DNA from: Molossus alvarezi
Lineage: Eukaryota > Chordata > Mammalia > Chiroptera > Molossidae
Assembly (NCBI GenBank): GCA_037176705.1
Contig: CM073887.1
Span: 57,373,001-57,437,000, forward strand
DNA length: 64,000 bases
Direction of reading: 5' to 3'
The stretch's first letter is position 1. The number at the start of each line of letters is the position of its first letter. The notes beneath the pieces were generated by a model. That model was not told the origin of the DNA. It saw only the letters and a list, made by a program, of their open reading frames with translations, and searched no databases. The translations under genes were made by a program, and so were the position numbers. Shown here piece by piece: positions 46,101-53,640 of this stretch.

Positions 46101-49100
46101 ATGAGGGCAGGATTGGGGAGGAGAGGGTCAATGGAGAAAAAAAGGGGGGACATCTAATACATTCAACAATAAAGAAGAGTTAAAAAGAAAAAAAAAAGAA
46201 TATCAAAACACCAACCAGAAAGAATATATGCACTCCTATGTTCATAGCAGCACTATTTACAAGAGCTAAGATCTGGAAACAGCCCAAGTGTCCATGAGTG
46301 GATAAACAAGCTGTGGTATAGTTACACATTAGAATACTATGAAGCTGTAGAAAAGAAGAATCTCAGAACTTCTAGTCAAGATGGTGACATAGGTAAAAGC
46401 GGTATCACGTCTACCCACAACCACATCAAAGTTGCAACTAAACTACAGAACAACCATCATTTGAAACCTCCTGAAATCAAGCTGAATGGAAGTCCTACAA
46501 CTACAGAATTAAAGAAGCAGCCACATGAGACTGGTAGAAGGGCGGAGGCAGATGGGCTGGTCCCACACCCACATGTGGCAGATAAAAATAAGGAGGACAC
46601 CTCGGCTGGGAAGGTCCTCCCTGAGGACTGAGGGGTCCCTGTACTACACCAGGCACCCCGCTCAGGGTTGCAGTGCCAGAAAGAGAAGTCCCCATGACTT
46701 CTGGCTCTAAAACCAGAGGGAACTGAGGCAGAGGGAGGCTGAGGCAGCTGGAGCCCCAGGCAGCTCCTCTTAAAGGGACTTATGAGACTCGCTCCCTCTA
46801 AGCTTGGAGGGGAGGCACTCGAGGGGTGCCAGAGACATACAGGGAAGAACTGAGCTGTTTGGCATTGGAGCAAGAGCTGGAAAGGGGCTTTCTCCGGGGA
46901 CAAATGTGCTGTCAGAGGCCTTCGTTCCTTTGGTGAGACCTTTCCTGGGGTGGCAGACAGCTGCCATATCTGGGACTCCAGCAACCTGGCTCACACTGGT
47001 TGCCCGGCGCTGGCGATTCCCTGAGGCCCTGCCCCAGGCAACTTTCAGGTCCACCCAAGCTGTTTCCAGTTGCTTTACCATAGGATTGACCTGTCTTGGA
47101 TCCTGCTCCAGGTTTTCCTAAATTCTTTCAAACAAGTAGCATCTGGTCTCATCTAGCCCCATACCTCTCATTAAGTAATACATAGAAACACAGGGAGGCA
47201 GCCAAAATGAGAAGACAAAGAAACAGGTCCCAAATGAAAGAACAGAACAAAACCCCAGAAAAAGAATTAAGTGAAATGGAGATAAGCAACCTAACAGATG
47301 CTGAGTTCAAAATACTGCTTATAAGAATGCTCAATGAACTTAGTGAGAACCTCAGCAAACTCAGTGAGGGCCTCAAGAGCATAAAAAAAGACCAGTCAGA
47401 AATGAAGGAGGCATTAACTGAAATAAAGAATAATTTACACAGATTCAATAGTAGCGTAGGTAAAGCCAAGAAGCAAACCATCGATTTGGAATATAAGGAA
47501 GCAAAAAACACCCAATCAGAACAGGAAAAAGAAAAAGGAATCCAAAAAAATGAGGATAGTGTAAGGAGTCTCTGGGACAACTTCAAGCATGCCAACATTT
47601 GCATCTTGGGGGTGCCAGAAGGAGAAGAGAGAGAACAAGAAATCAAAAACCTATTGGAAACAATAATGGCAGAAAACTTCCCTAACTTGGTGAAGGAAAC
47701 AGACATACAAGTCCAGGAAGCTTAGAGAGTCCCAAACAAGATAAACACCAAGAGGCCCACACCAAGACACATCATCATCAACATGCAAAAGGTTCAAGAC
47801 AAAAAGAGAATCTTAAAAGCAGCAAGAGAAAAGCAGTTAGTTACCTACAACGGAGTTCCCATAAGACTGTCAGCTGATTTCTCAAAAGAAACTTTGCAGG
47901 CCAGAAGGGAGTGGCAAGAAATATTCATAGTGATGTAAAGCAAGAACCTACAACCAAGATTACTCTATCCTGCAAAGCTATCATTTAGAATCAATGGCCA
48001 TATAAAGAGTTTCCCAGACAAGAAAAAGTTAAAGGAACTCATTACCACCAAACCATTGTTATATGAAGGGTCTTTTTGAAGAAAAAGATAAAATATATGA
48101 ACAAACAAAATGGCAATGAATACATATCTATCGACAATTGAATCTACAAACAAAATGAACAGGCAGAACAGAAACAATCTCATAGATACAGAGAACAATT
48201 TGTTGGTTGCCAGATGGGAGGGGGTTGGGGAATGTGTGAAAAAGGTGAAGGAATTAAGAAGTACAAATTGGTTGCTAGACTGACAAACCTCAAAGGGAAG
48301 GGGGTTGGGGGGTGGGAAGAAATAAACCAAAGAACTTATATGCATAACCAATGGACACAGACAACAGTGGGGAGAGGAGGGGGGTCAATAGGGGAAAAAT
48401 GAGGAACATCTGTAATACAGTCAACAATAAAGATAAAAATAAAAAAATAAAATAAAAACAATAAAAATAAAAGTAAAGAAGGATCTCTTACCCTGTGAGA
48501 CAACATGGAGGGACCTGGTGAGTATTTTTTTTTTAATCCTCACCCGAGGACACTTTTCCATTTTTATTCAGATAGAGTAGGAGAAAGAGAGAGAGAGAGA
48601 GAGAGAAACATTGATGTAAAAGGGACACGTGGAGTGGCTGCCTCCGGCATGATCCCAACAAGGGCCAAGGACGAATTGCAACCGAGATACATGCCCATGA
48701 CCAGAATCAAACCCGCGACTCATTGGTCCGCAGGCCGACACTCTTAACAGCCAAACCAAACCAGCCAGGGCCTCAAGAGTATTATACTAAGCAAAATAAG
48801 CCAGTCAGAGAAAAGTACGTATCACATGATTTCACTTATATGTGGAATCTAATGAACTAAATAAACCAACAAACAAAATAGACCTGGAGGCATGGAAGCC
48901 AGACAGACACAGACAGATCTCAGAGGGAAGAGGGGAGGGAGGGGCAAGCAGAGAATAACCAAATAACTTATATGCATAATCCACGGACATAGACAATAGT
49001 GTGGTGAAGGCCTAGGGTGATGCAGAAACCAGGTGGAGGGAAGCAATGAGGGGACATCTATAATACTCTTAACAATAAAAATAAATTATATACATGCACA

Positions 49101-52100
49101 TGGCATGAAGGGATGATTGAAAACACTCACCATTTGCTTGCCACGCCATCTGCTGAAAGGTTAACATCTTCAGTTCTTCTACCACCTCCTGGTCTATGAG
49201 AAGGAATCCACCTTGAGCCAAAGACCTCCTTTACCCCATCCCCATCTCTCCACATGCCCCATCTTCACCCTACTCACACTTAATCAGGGTTATAGCCAGA
49301 CCAGTGCAGCCCAGGAACAGTGACAGCAACACCAGCAGACACAGGAAAACCAGCCATCTCTCCTCCAGGTAGCACCCAGGACCCCCAGAATTCTGACTGA
49401 GCCAGGGCACTGGAGTTGCTGGGGGTGGAGATTGGGACAGAGAGACCAATACTAGTGCTTGAGAAGTGGGGAAATGACCCTTGAGCCTTTCTCCAAAAGC
49501 AAGGGGACAGAGATCTATAGTCATGACTACATCACCGGATGGAGTCAGCAAGAGAGTGTCAGGGAGAGAAAACCCTGAAGAAGTCCAGAGTGTGTTTGGA
49601 GCACTTACTGTGTGCCAAGCATCCTGTTACAGAATTATTATCTTATTGGAGCCTCACCCTTATGACATAGATATATTATTCCCTTTTTGCACATGAGTAA
49701 ACTGAGAGTTCATGCATGACTTAAACCCAGCTCTGCCGTTAACTTCTATGATGCATTGTCTTCTGCCCTCCAGCAGTTCCTGCCCAAGCTGCTCTCCATT
49801 CAAGAAAGCCTATGGACCCTTGCATCTGGGCAGAGAATATTTCCTGTACCCTACAGGCACGCAGGAGGTGGACCCCAAAGAGTACCTGGCAGACACCCTG
49901 GGCCCCTGGGGGTCTGGGCTAGACTCAGGGAGAAGTAGCTTCTGAGAAGAAACATTTCTCTGCCCTATGGTCTCACTGCAGAACTACAAATATGATTCAA
50001 ATACTGTAGCCACTGTGAGAAGAGAGAGAGGAGAACATGTAGAGGACTAACTTACTGGCTTCAGATGGCTGGAATGGCGGAATCTCCACAGCAATGCCTA
50101 GGAGAAAGGGGAAGAGAGTTTTATTCAGAAGTTGCTGAAAGACTCTGTCTTCCAAGATCAACAAGACTTTATCCCCTGATTCATTTTCTAGTCAGAATTG
50201 GGGGACTAGAGGAAAGATTTCCAGGTGTCCCTTCTCAGGCTTCTTCCCCTGCCCCTCCTGCAGTGGGAGGAAGGAAGAGGGAGTGAGAGATAGAAACATC
50301 TATGAGAGATGAGAGAGAAACATTGATCGGCTGCCTCCTGCATGCCCCCTACTGAGGATCAAGCCTGCAACCCAGTTATATGCCCTGACTGGGAATCAAA
50401 CCAGCAAACTTCTGGTGCATGGGACAATGCTCAACCAACTGAGCCACACTGGCCAGGCATCCTCTCAGGCTTCTTGAAGGGTCTTCCCATGGCTCACCAA
50501 GTTGAGATGTGCAGGTAACAGGGGTGAGGTCCAGGCCTGGTGGGGGTCAGAAAGATAATGGTCATGCAAAACCCGGCATCAGCCAGGTGAACACAAAGGT
50601 TCAGCCCTAGATTCTCACCTGTGATCTCCAGGGGCTTGCGAGGAAGTGGGGGGTTTTCTGGTTTTCTTCCTGAGGAGGAAGGAAAGGTTTTGCTCAGGCC
50701 CCGAGCAGGGTAAAGTCAGCAGTAGGTCTCTTATACCCCGAGCCCCAGCTCACCTGCCTTTGGAGGCCTTCGTGGAGGTACTGAACCTGAAGAAGAGAAC
50801 CTCAGAGTTAGAGCTGACCTGTGAATGAAAATGAGATCACAGGAACTGATGCAAACAAGATTGAGATTGTAATAGATGGGGTTTGGCATGAGAATAAAAT
50901 CGGGGTTAGAGATGGGGACAGGATTAAGATGCAATGACCAACCTCCCGGATTACCCAGGACTTTCCTAGTTTTAAAACTGAAAGTTCTACATCCCAGGAA
51001 ATCTTTCATTCATCCTTGGGAAAACTGGGACTGTTGGTCACCCTAAGTTAAAGACAGTTAAGTTTAGGGATAGGGATAGAGTTAAGGTTGGGGTTGGCAT
51101 GAGGGTTTGGATTGAAATGAGAATAGGATTGAGGATGCGTTAAGGATAGTGATGAACATGGGAGTAGGTTTGTGATCCAGGATGTGGTTGAGATGAAGAA
51201 TGGGGTCATAACTGTGTTGGGGGATGGGGAAGAAGTTGAACTGGCTTGAACTTGGGTTTGGAAAAAGGGAAGAAGTTGAGGTTGGGTTGTAGTTGTGTTG
51301 GGGCATGGTGATGTCATTGGGTTTGGAAATGGAGATGGGGATGGAGATATAGCTGTACTTGAAGATAGGAAGGGGGTGAAGTTTAGGGAAGGGGTGGCCC
51401 TGATGATGGTGATGGGATTAATCTTAGACCTAGGTTTGAGAATCATCTTGGGACCAGGTTGAAGCTGGAGACATGCAGTCAAATAGCAGAGTCAAACGGT
51501 GGCCAGTGTGGCTCAGTTGGTTGGGCATCATCCTGTGCACTGAAAATTTGCCAGTTCAATTTCTGGTCAGGGCACATGCCCGGATTGCAGGCTCAATACT
51601 CAGTAGGGGGCATGCAGAAGGCAGCTGATCAATGTTTTATTATCACATTGATGTTTTTCTCTCTCTCCCTCTCCCTTCCTCTCTCTCTAAAAATCAATGA
51701 AAAATATATATTTTTTAATTCTATTAATGGCAAATCTGTTAAAAATATGGTTAGCCCTCAGGGGTCCTGGTGAAAGTTGACTCAGAAACTTCCAAAAATC
51801 TCCACTTTTATACCCACTTATCAGACTGTTGTTGATTCCTGGGCCAGGTGTGGGCCACTCAAGTTGAATGGCAAATCTGGGCCCGAGGTGTGAATGCGAG
51901 GAGGTTGGGGAGCCAATAGTTCACTCTCAGTTTCTTAAACACCAGCTTTCATGTCTTTGGGCCTTTGCATCCACCAGTTCTCTTCTGGGCTTCTCTTCCT
52001 AACAAACTCCTACTCATCCCTCAAGTCCTACTCTCATGTCTCCTCTTCTGATCCTCAATCCTCCCACCATTGCAGGCAGAGTCCTCTATTTCCCTCAGGA

Positions 52101-52628
52101 TTTCTCCAATCTTTTGGTTTATCCCCCTTCAGATCTGCTCACCTGCAGTTGTTCCCAGAACTGACTTCCCCACCAGCCTGAGATATCATCAAGGACAGGG
52201 TAGAGACATTAGTACTCCCACCATCAGAGTACCTGGCATGGGCTGAGTACACAGGAAACTGACCGTGTGTCTACAAAGCCCAGCTAGTGTCCCCTGGAGA
52301 GCTAGTTCCCCCTCCATCCCACAAACCACACATCTCTTCACCTAGCCTCTGAGAAGTCCTCTTACCTGGCTTGGGAGGAAGGTCCTTGTAGGATGGCGCC
52401 ATGTTCTCATAATCATCATCATCCTGGTCATCCTCTGTAGTCCCTTGCAGAGGAAAGGCAAGTGAGCACCCATCCCATTTCCCCCTCTGTCCTTCAGACC
52501 CCAATTTTCAGCCCTGGGGTGGAGATACCGTAACCTGGGTCCTGACTGCCCCTGGCCCCCAACCTGAGTCTCGCCAGGGCCATACCTGGCAGGTCCCGGC
52601 ACCCAGAATTATTATACAGGGTTTGCAT
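27986..52628 (-). CDS. CLEC17A: CLEC17A (prolectin), C-type lectin receptor; 11 coding exons, 313 aa
   Basis: Type II membrane lectin; in humans it is known as a mannose/fucose-binding receptor of dividing germinal-centre B cells. Exons (plus-strand positions, in transcript order): 52586-52628, 52366-52443, 50754-50786, 50619-50669, 50056-50097, 49278-49418, 49131-49193, 34838-34933, 34582-34733, 31397-31506, 27986-28118. They total 942 nt and every phase matches. The tail (residues 1-103) has a DDDDYENM segment and proline runs; the membrane helix is about 104-128; the neck about 130-182 carries sequons at N150 and N172; the lectin domain is 184-313 with WLGL (247-250), EPN (276-278) and WND (294-296), indicating Ca2+-dependent mannose-type binding. 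All splice sites are GT-AG except a GC donor after exon 10. No lesion is visible, so I infer a functional gene. UTRs and poly(A) site were not located. Identification rests on recalled similarity to human CLEC17A along the whole length. Confidence 0.93.
28440..28530 (+). repeat. AT-rich microsatellite in CLEC17A intron 10
   Basis: Degenerate (TA)n tract between exon 11 and the intronic SINE cluster. The neighbouring 28119-28440 and 28530-29235 show no recognised element. Confidence 0.85.
29247..29460 (+). repeat. SINE type B
   Basis: VES body, CT run and A-rich tail in CLEC17A intron 10. The left flank ATAAGATCCTC (29236-29246) reappears only at 29768-29778, beyond the next SINE. Confidence 0.88.
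29514..29767 (+). repeat. SINE type A with (AAAT)n tail
   Basis: Full-length type A body ending CCTCGGGTGAGGATG and an AATA repeat tail. Confidence 0.92.
29865..30085 (+). repeat. SINE type B
   Basis: GCCTGGCTGGTATGGCTCAG head to an AATAAAAAACATATTTTTTT tail. Confidence 0.92.
30267..30543 (+). repeat. SINE type A with (CCCT)n expansion
   Basis: The CT-rich run is expanded to CCCT/CCTT repeats at about 30430-30490. TSD AAAAACTATATAATCA on both sides (ending at 30266; 30544-30559). Confidence 0.95.
30681..30936 (+). repeat. SINE type A inside a MIR, perfect TSD
   Basis: The 17-bp duplication AAAAGTATAGACTTTGG occurs at 30664-30680 and 30937-30953. Confidence 0.96.
30945..31110 (+). repeat. 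MIR SINE
   Basis: GCCACCTGCTAGCTGTCTAA, TTAACCTTTCTGTGCCTCAG and TTCTCATCTTTAAAATG form the MIR core. Confidence 0.85.
31397..31506 (-). CDS. CLEC17A: CLEC17A coding exon 10, lectin domain core; GC donor
   Basis: 110 nt, acceptor TGCAG. It encodes residues 234-269 including WLGL, D258-W and WLDG. The only phase-compatible donor is TTGAG/GCAAGT, a GC site otherwise matching the donor consensus. Joining there restores Ser before the Phe-Trp that opens exon 11. Confidence 0.94.
31725..31865 (+). repeat. MIR SINE fragment
   Basis: CCTCAGTTTCCTCATCTGTA and GAGAATTAAATGAGTTAATA. Confidence 0.82.
31891..32132 (-). repeat. SINE type A, minus strand
   Basis: Reverse-complement copy starting ATCCTCACCTGAGGACAT and ending GGTCAGGGC; a short CATTTAAG duplication flanks it. 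Confidence 0.93.
32361..32565 (+). repeat. SINE type B
   Basis: GCCCTGCCAGTATGGCTCAC head, CAGGGCACATGCC body and AAAAATCAATAAAAACATAT tail. Confidence 0.92.
32566..32785 (+). repeat. MIR-like remnant
   Basis: TGTATTATCTCATTTGGTC and TTTATAGATGGGAAAACTGA are MIR-type cores. Cut on its right side by the next SINE. Confidence 0.7.
32801..33051 (+). repeat. SINE type A
   Basis: Imperfect TSD AGACATYGARGATCA on each side (ending 32799; from 33052). Confidence 0.93.
33600..33815 (+). repeat. SINE type B with perfect 20-bp TSD
   Basis: AAAAATAATGACATAGGTTA occurs at 33579-33598 and 33816-33835. Confidence 0.96.
33860..34010 (+). repeat. MIR SINE fragment
   Basis: CTCAAATCCATGCTCTGACA and TTTCTCATCTGTGAAGTAAA. 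Confidence 0.7.
34582..34733 (-). CDS. CLEC17A: CLEC17A coding exon 9, lectin domain N-terminal part
   Basis: 152 nt, acceptor CCCAG, donor GCAG/GTGAGC, leaving phase 0. It starts the C-type lectin fold with [10 protein letters not shown], then Lys-Cys-Tyr-Tyr-Phe and an Asp-Glu-Ala-Arg-x-Phe-Cys helix typical of the family. Confidence 0.96.
34838..34933 (-). CDS. CLEC17A: CLEC17A coding exon 8, neck
   Basis: 96 nt, acceptor GACAG, donor TTAG/GTGAGT. It encodes residues 151-182, a Gly-Leu-rich and then helical neck ending in VELRGLL, with a sequon at N172. Intron 8 is only 104 bp. Confidence 0.94.
35690..36110 (+). repeat. LINE-2 remnant
   Basis: GAGCCTTTGCACATGCCTGA and the surrounding C/T-rich text follow the L2 3' region. 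It lies in intron 7; the adjacent 34960-35690 is unique intron sequence with no recognised feature. Confidence 0.65.
36130..36485 (+). repeat. hAT/MER-type DNA transposon remnant
   Basis: GTGCTGTCCAACATAAATAA, AAGATATTTTACATTCTTTT, GCACATCTCAGTTC and CATTTCAAGTGCTCA identify a common mammalian Charlie-type element. Family name not assigned. Confidence 0.65.
36605..37435 (+). mobile_element. Old L1 ORF2 fragment, segment 1
   Basis: ORF2 region before and into the reverse transcriptase: an open piece at 36571-36879 ([40 protein letters not shown]), then [13 protein letters not shown] and GFI-type motifs with frameshifts. This L1 continues at 37653, 37900, 46199, 48475 and 48771. Confidence 0.9.
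37436..37652 (+). repeat. SINE type B in old L1
   Basis: TSD AATCACATGRTCA at 37423-37435 and 37653-37665. Confidence 0.95.
37695..37899 (+). repeat. SINE type B in old L1
   Basis: Head CCCAGCTGGTGTGGCTCAGT and tail AAAATCAATAAAAACATATT. The L1 resumes far downstream in ORF2, so a block of L1 is missing here. Confidence 0.92.
37900..38244 (+). mobile_element. Old L1 ORF2 C-terminal fragment, segment 2
   Basis: Reads the GRGPE-type, [10 protein letters not shown] and CWRGCG motifs with stops. It ends in the target site AATCTCAAAACAC (38232-38244) of element H5. Confidence 0.88.
38245..40228 (+). mobile_element. ORF1-only element H5, 5' part
   Basis: Starts TTTCTGGTCAAGATGGTGGC, long 5' UTR, ORF1 from ATG 39668 (open to 39856). 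Contains a SINE at 39868-40113 and is cut by the retrovirus at 40229. The left target duplication is 38232-38244. Confidence 0.92.
39868..40113 (+). repeat. SINE type A inside ORF1 of H5
   Basis: TSD AAAAAAGGACCAG at 39855-39867 and 40114-40126, perfect. Confidence 0.96.
40229..40569 (+). repeat. ERV 5' LTR, 341 bp
   Basis: Begins TGTTATAGGC and ends GTTACAACA (TG...CA). A TATA-like CATAAAAGG lies at about 40430-40438 and the poly(A) signal AATAAA at 40505-40510, giving a U3-R-U5 order. The last 133 bp differ from the 3' LTR remnant by about five substitutions and one indel by eye. Confidence 0.92.
40572..40589 (+). promoter_or_regulatory. ERV primer-binding site, tRNA-Thr-like
   Basis: TGGAGGCCCCAGCGAGAT starts two bases after the LTR, where reverse transcription would be primed. 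The complement would pair with a tRNA ending in GGGGCCTCCA; I assign tRNA-Thr from memory. Confidence 0.6.
40963..42545 (+). pseudogene. ERV gag, broken
   Basis: ATG at 40963 followed by Gly (a myristoylation-type start); a stop occurs after about 26 codons. Matrix-like text continues in another frame at 41040-41324. A proline-rich region with a PPPY late-domain motif lies near 41475-41495, and capsid-like text at 41752-42009 and about 42020-42290. A single zinc knuckle lies near 42430-42480, with its first Cys pair spaced one residue short. At least four frame disruptions. Confidence 0.85.
42555..44842 (+). pseudogene. ERV pro-pol, broken and truncated in RNase H
   Basis: Protease: the catalytic triplet site reads NTGA at 42636-42647, with Asn where retroviral proteases have Asp. 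Reverse transcriptase: an open piece at 42798-43271, then a frameshift, 43306-43500, and the active-site YVDD at 43585-43596. The connection domain is at 43762-44300. RNase H: TDGSS near 44491-44505 and later acidic residues up to about 44830, where the sequence stops at a SINE. No integrase. Confidence 0.9.
44846..45068 (+). repeat. SINE type A, 5' truncated, at ERV deletion junction
   Basis: Starts inside the tRNA-like head (CGTCGGCCTGCGG) directly after RNase H sequence and ends with a GAGGATAAAAAAAAAG tail directly before LTR sequence. Confidence 0.93.
45069..45202 (+). repeat. ERV 3' LTR remnant
   Basis: Matches 5' LTR positions 40437-40569 through the poly(A) signal to the terminal ACAACA. 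Everything upstream in U3 is deleted. Confidence 0.94.
45203..46198 (+). mobile_element. ORF1-only element H5, 3' part
   Basis: Resumes at ATAAGGAAGCAGAAAACACC. ORF1 C-terminal domain open at 45440-45829, ORF2 start remnant at 45819, family 3' UTR and A tail. Right target duplication AATATCAAAACAC at 46199-46211 (one mismatch with the left). Confidence 0.93.
46199..46364 (+). mobile_element. Old L1 ORF2 fragment, segment 3
   Basis: Continues the L1 split by H5 (CAGAAAGAATATATGCACTC, GAAACAGCCCAAGTGTCCAT), ending in AAAGAAGAATCTC (46352-46364), the left target duplication of H6. Confidence 0.92.
46365..48474 (+). mobile_element. ORF1-only element H6, short 5' UTR form, 2.1 kb
   Basis: 5' end AGAACTTCTAGTCAAGATGG, 5' UTR about 0.84 kb, ORF1 from ATG 47207, ORF2 start remnant at 48110, 3' UTR and an A/T tail. 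TSD AAAGAAGRATCTC at 46352-46364 and 48475-48487. Uninterrupted by other elements. Confidence 0.94.
47207..48120 (+). pseudogene. ORF1 of H6 with premature stop
   Basis: Open from ATG 47207 for 172 codons (coiled coil and RRM with [13 protein letters not shown]), then TAG at 47723-47725 where a relative has CAG-type sequence. The C-terminal domain continues with further breaks. Confidence 0.9.
48475..48526 (+). mobile_element. Old L1, segment 4
   Basis: GGATCTCTTACCCTGTGAGA and CATGGAGGGACCTGG, the end of ORF2, interrupted by the next SINE. Confidence 0.88.
48527..48770 (-). repeat. SINE type A, minus, in old L1
   Basis: Reverse-complement copy from ATCCTCACCCGAGGACAC to CCAGCCAGGGC. GAGTATT is repeated at both edges. 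Confidence 0.93.
48771..49090 (+). mobile_element. Old L1 3' end, segment 5
   Basis: ATCACATGATTTCACTTATA and the 3' UTR with TATGCATAATCCACGGACAT, AGACAATAGTGTGGTGAAGG and AACAATAAAAATAAA. This 3' UTR is clearly homologous to that of the ORF1-only elements. Confidence 0.9.
49131..49193 (-). CDS. CLEC17A: CLEC17A coding exon 7, neck
   Basis: 63 nt, acceptor CATAG, donor AATG/GTGAGT. It encodes a glutamate/leucine heptad-like stretch (residues 130-150) following the membrane helix and ending with the Asn of an N-V-T sequon completed by exon 8. The intron on its 3' side is 14.2 kb and holds most of the mobile elements. Confidence 0.92.
49278..49418 (-). CDS. CLEC17A: CLEC17A coding exon 6, transmembrane segment
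   Basis: 141 nt, acceptor CCCCAG, donor AAGT/GTGAGT. It encodes residues 83-129: a Pro-Trp-Leu segment, a Gly/Cys stretch, then a leucine-rich helix of about 24 residues preceded by a positively charged Arg-Trp, the orientation expected of a type II membrane protein. Confidence 0.93.
49580..49750 (+). repeat. MIR SINE fragment in CLEC17A intron 5
   Basis: GAGCACTTACTGTGTGCCAA and CACATGAGTAAACTGAG. Confidence 0.75.
50056..50097 (-). CDS. CLEC17A: CLEC17A coding exon 5
   Basis: 42 nt, phase 1-1, acceptor CCTAG, donor GCCA/GTAAGT. It encodes a short hydrophobic/proline stretch ([13 protein letters not shown]) aligning by spacing with the pre-membrane tail of the human protein. Confidence 0.82.
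50246..50459 (-). repeat. SINE type B, minus, in CLEC17A intron 4
   Basis: TSD CTCAGGCTTCTT on each side (within 50231-50245 and 50462-50475). The tail has become purine rich. Confidence 0.9.
50619..50669 (-). CDS. CLEC17A: CLEC17A coding exon 4, proline-rich tail
   Basis: 51 nt, phase 1-1, acceptor CCTCAG, donor ACAG/GTGAGA. It encodes a Lys/Pro-rich segment including ENPPLPRKP, a plausible SH3 ligand. It is separated from exon 3 by an 84-bp intron. Confidence 0.88.
50754..50786 (-). CDS. CLEC17A: CLEC17A coding exon 3, proline-rich tail
   Basis: A 33-nt microexon, phase 1-1, with a CTTCAG acceptor and a GCAG/GTGAGC donor. It encodes a short Ser-Pro-Pro-Arg-rich stretch matching the proline-rich tail of human prolectin. 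Confidence 0.85.
50840..51470 (+). repeat. C-poor GGGTT/GGGATGAG-type degenerate low-complexity tract
   Basis: About 600 bp in CLEC17A intron 2 with very few cytosines on the plus strand and recurrent GGTTGGGGTT, GAGGTTGGGTT and GGAGATGGGGATGG motifs. On the transcript strand it is pyrimidine/A rich. Confidence 0.8.
51499..51715 (+). repeat. SINE type B in CLEC17A intron 2
   Basis: Head TGGCCAGTGTGGCTCAGTTG, tail AAAAATCAATGAAAAATATA. Confidence 0.92.
51930..52200 (+). repeat. LINE-2 3' remnant
   Basis: GGGCCTTTGCATCCACCAGT and CTACTCATCCCTCAAGTCCT are L2 3' signatures. Confidence 0.6.
52366..52443 (-). CDS. CLEC17A: CLEC17A coding exon 2, acidic tyrosine tail motif
   Basis: 78 nt between a CAAG acceptor and a G/GTAAGAG donor, phase 1 to phase 1. 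It encodes residues 15-40 with an acidic run, Y26-E-N-M, Y33-K-D-L and a PPKP segment. The human protein, as I recall it, carries this module more than once; only one copy is visible here. Y26ENM fits both a Grb2-type YxN and a PI3K-type YxxM SH2 site. Confidence 0.92.
52586..52628 (-). CDS. CLEC17A: CLEC17A coding exon 1
   Basis: Starts at the ATG 52628-52626 and encodes 14 residues beginning MQTLYNNSG, plus the first base of codon 15. The donor reads CCAG/GTATGG. The start resembles the short N terminus of the human protein (Met, then Leu-Tyr at positions 4-5). Intron 1 is only 142 bp. Confidence 0.82.
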
Positions 52629-53150
52629 GGCTACAGCTAACACAAGAGGCTCAAAAGGTGCAGCTAGAGCCTGACAGCTTTTGTCCCCTGTTCTTCCTGC
52701 TCAGATTTCTGGGGCTCCTCTCAGTTCCCTTTTTTAAGAGAAGTACATGCAAAACCATCTTAAAGGGACCCCCCCCCAGACCACACATACATACACGCAA
52801 CTTTCTTCTCATGCTTAGAAGTAACAGTAACACCAACTCTTGCATTTGAGTTTCTACAGGTGCCACACCCTGAGTGGAAAAGATTGGTAAACTCTTTCCT
52901 CCACGGAACGTTCCATCAAGATAGAAGAGATAATAAACCAGTAAAGAAATATAGAAATAAACACTATAGTTTTTATTTTATTTCAAATAGTGATTAAGTA
53001 TTTTTTTAATTAAACAGGGTAATGAGATAGGATGGGGGCTAATGTAGAGAAGAGATCAGGGATGGTGTTCTGGAAGTGGCCGCTTTTGTAACAAGATGTT
53101 AAAGTGATAGGTGCTAAGTACTCCCACATTCCGAAGTGAAGTGCTAGGAC
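52629..53150 (-). other. Region upstream of CLEC17A start codon
   Basis: Should hold the 5' UTR and core promoter of CLEC17A. I see no CpG island and no convincing TATA box placed for a start site; nothing specific can be called. Confidence 0.3.
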
Positions 53151-53640
53151 ACTAGATTAGTTAACTATGGCTGCATTAAAAATTACCCCCAAATGTAGTG
53201 ACTTAAAACAACAACAGCACTTATCTCATAGTTCCTGTGGTTCAGGAATGCAAGAGCAGCTTAGCTAGGTGATTCTGGCTTGGGATCTTCATATGTTTGC
53301 AGTCAGTGTGTTGATCAGGCCAGCAATCATCTGAAGGCTCAACTGGGTCTAAAAGAACCTCTTTCAACATGGTGCCTTCACATGGTTCCCAGTGTAAGGC
53401 CACAGTTCCTTACCATGGGAGCCTCCCCAAAAGGCTGATTGAGTGTCCTCACCACATAGTAGAGGCTAAGGTGGAAACCACAACGCCTTTTATTATCTAA
53501 CCTACAATCCCAAACTATGATCTCCACTGTACTCTATTTGTCACATGGACCGGCTGTGAGTCATTGTGGAAGGAGACTGCACAAGGAGGTGAATACCAAG
53601 ATGTAGGGATCATCGGGGCCAACATGAAAGCTGGCTACTG
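53150..53640 (-). repeat. Ancient LTR-type interspersed repeat, tentative
   Basis: AAATTACCCCCAAATG, GTGACTTAAAACAACAACAG and AAGGCTCAACTGGGTCTAAA follow a widespread mammalian MaLR-like pattern. Diverged; class uncertain. Confidence 0.45.

Noticed and set aside
51048..51482. 144-residue Ser/Pro/Thr-rich open frame on the CLEC17A strand
   Set aside because: Product of the C-depleted low-complexity tract; no splice sites joining it in phase with exons 2 and 3.
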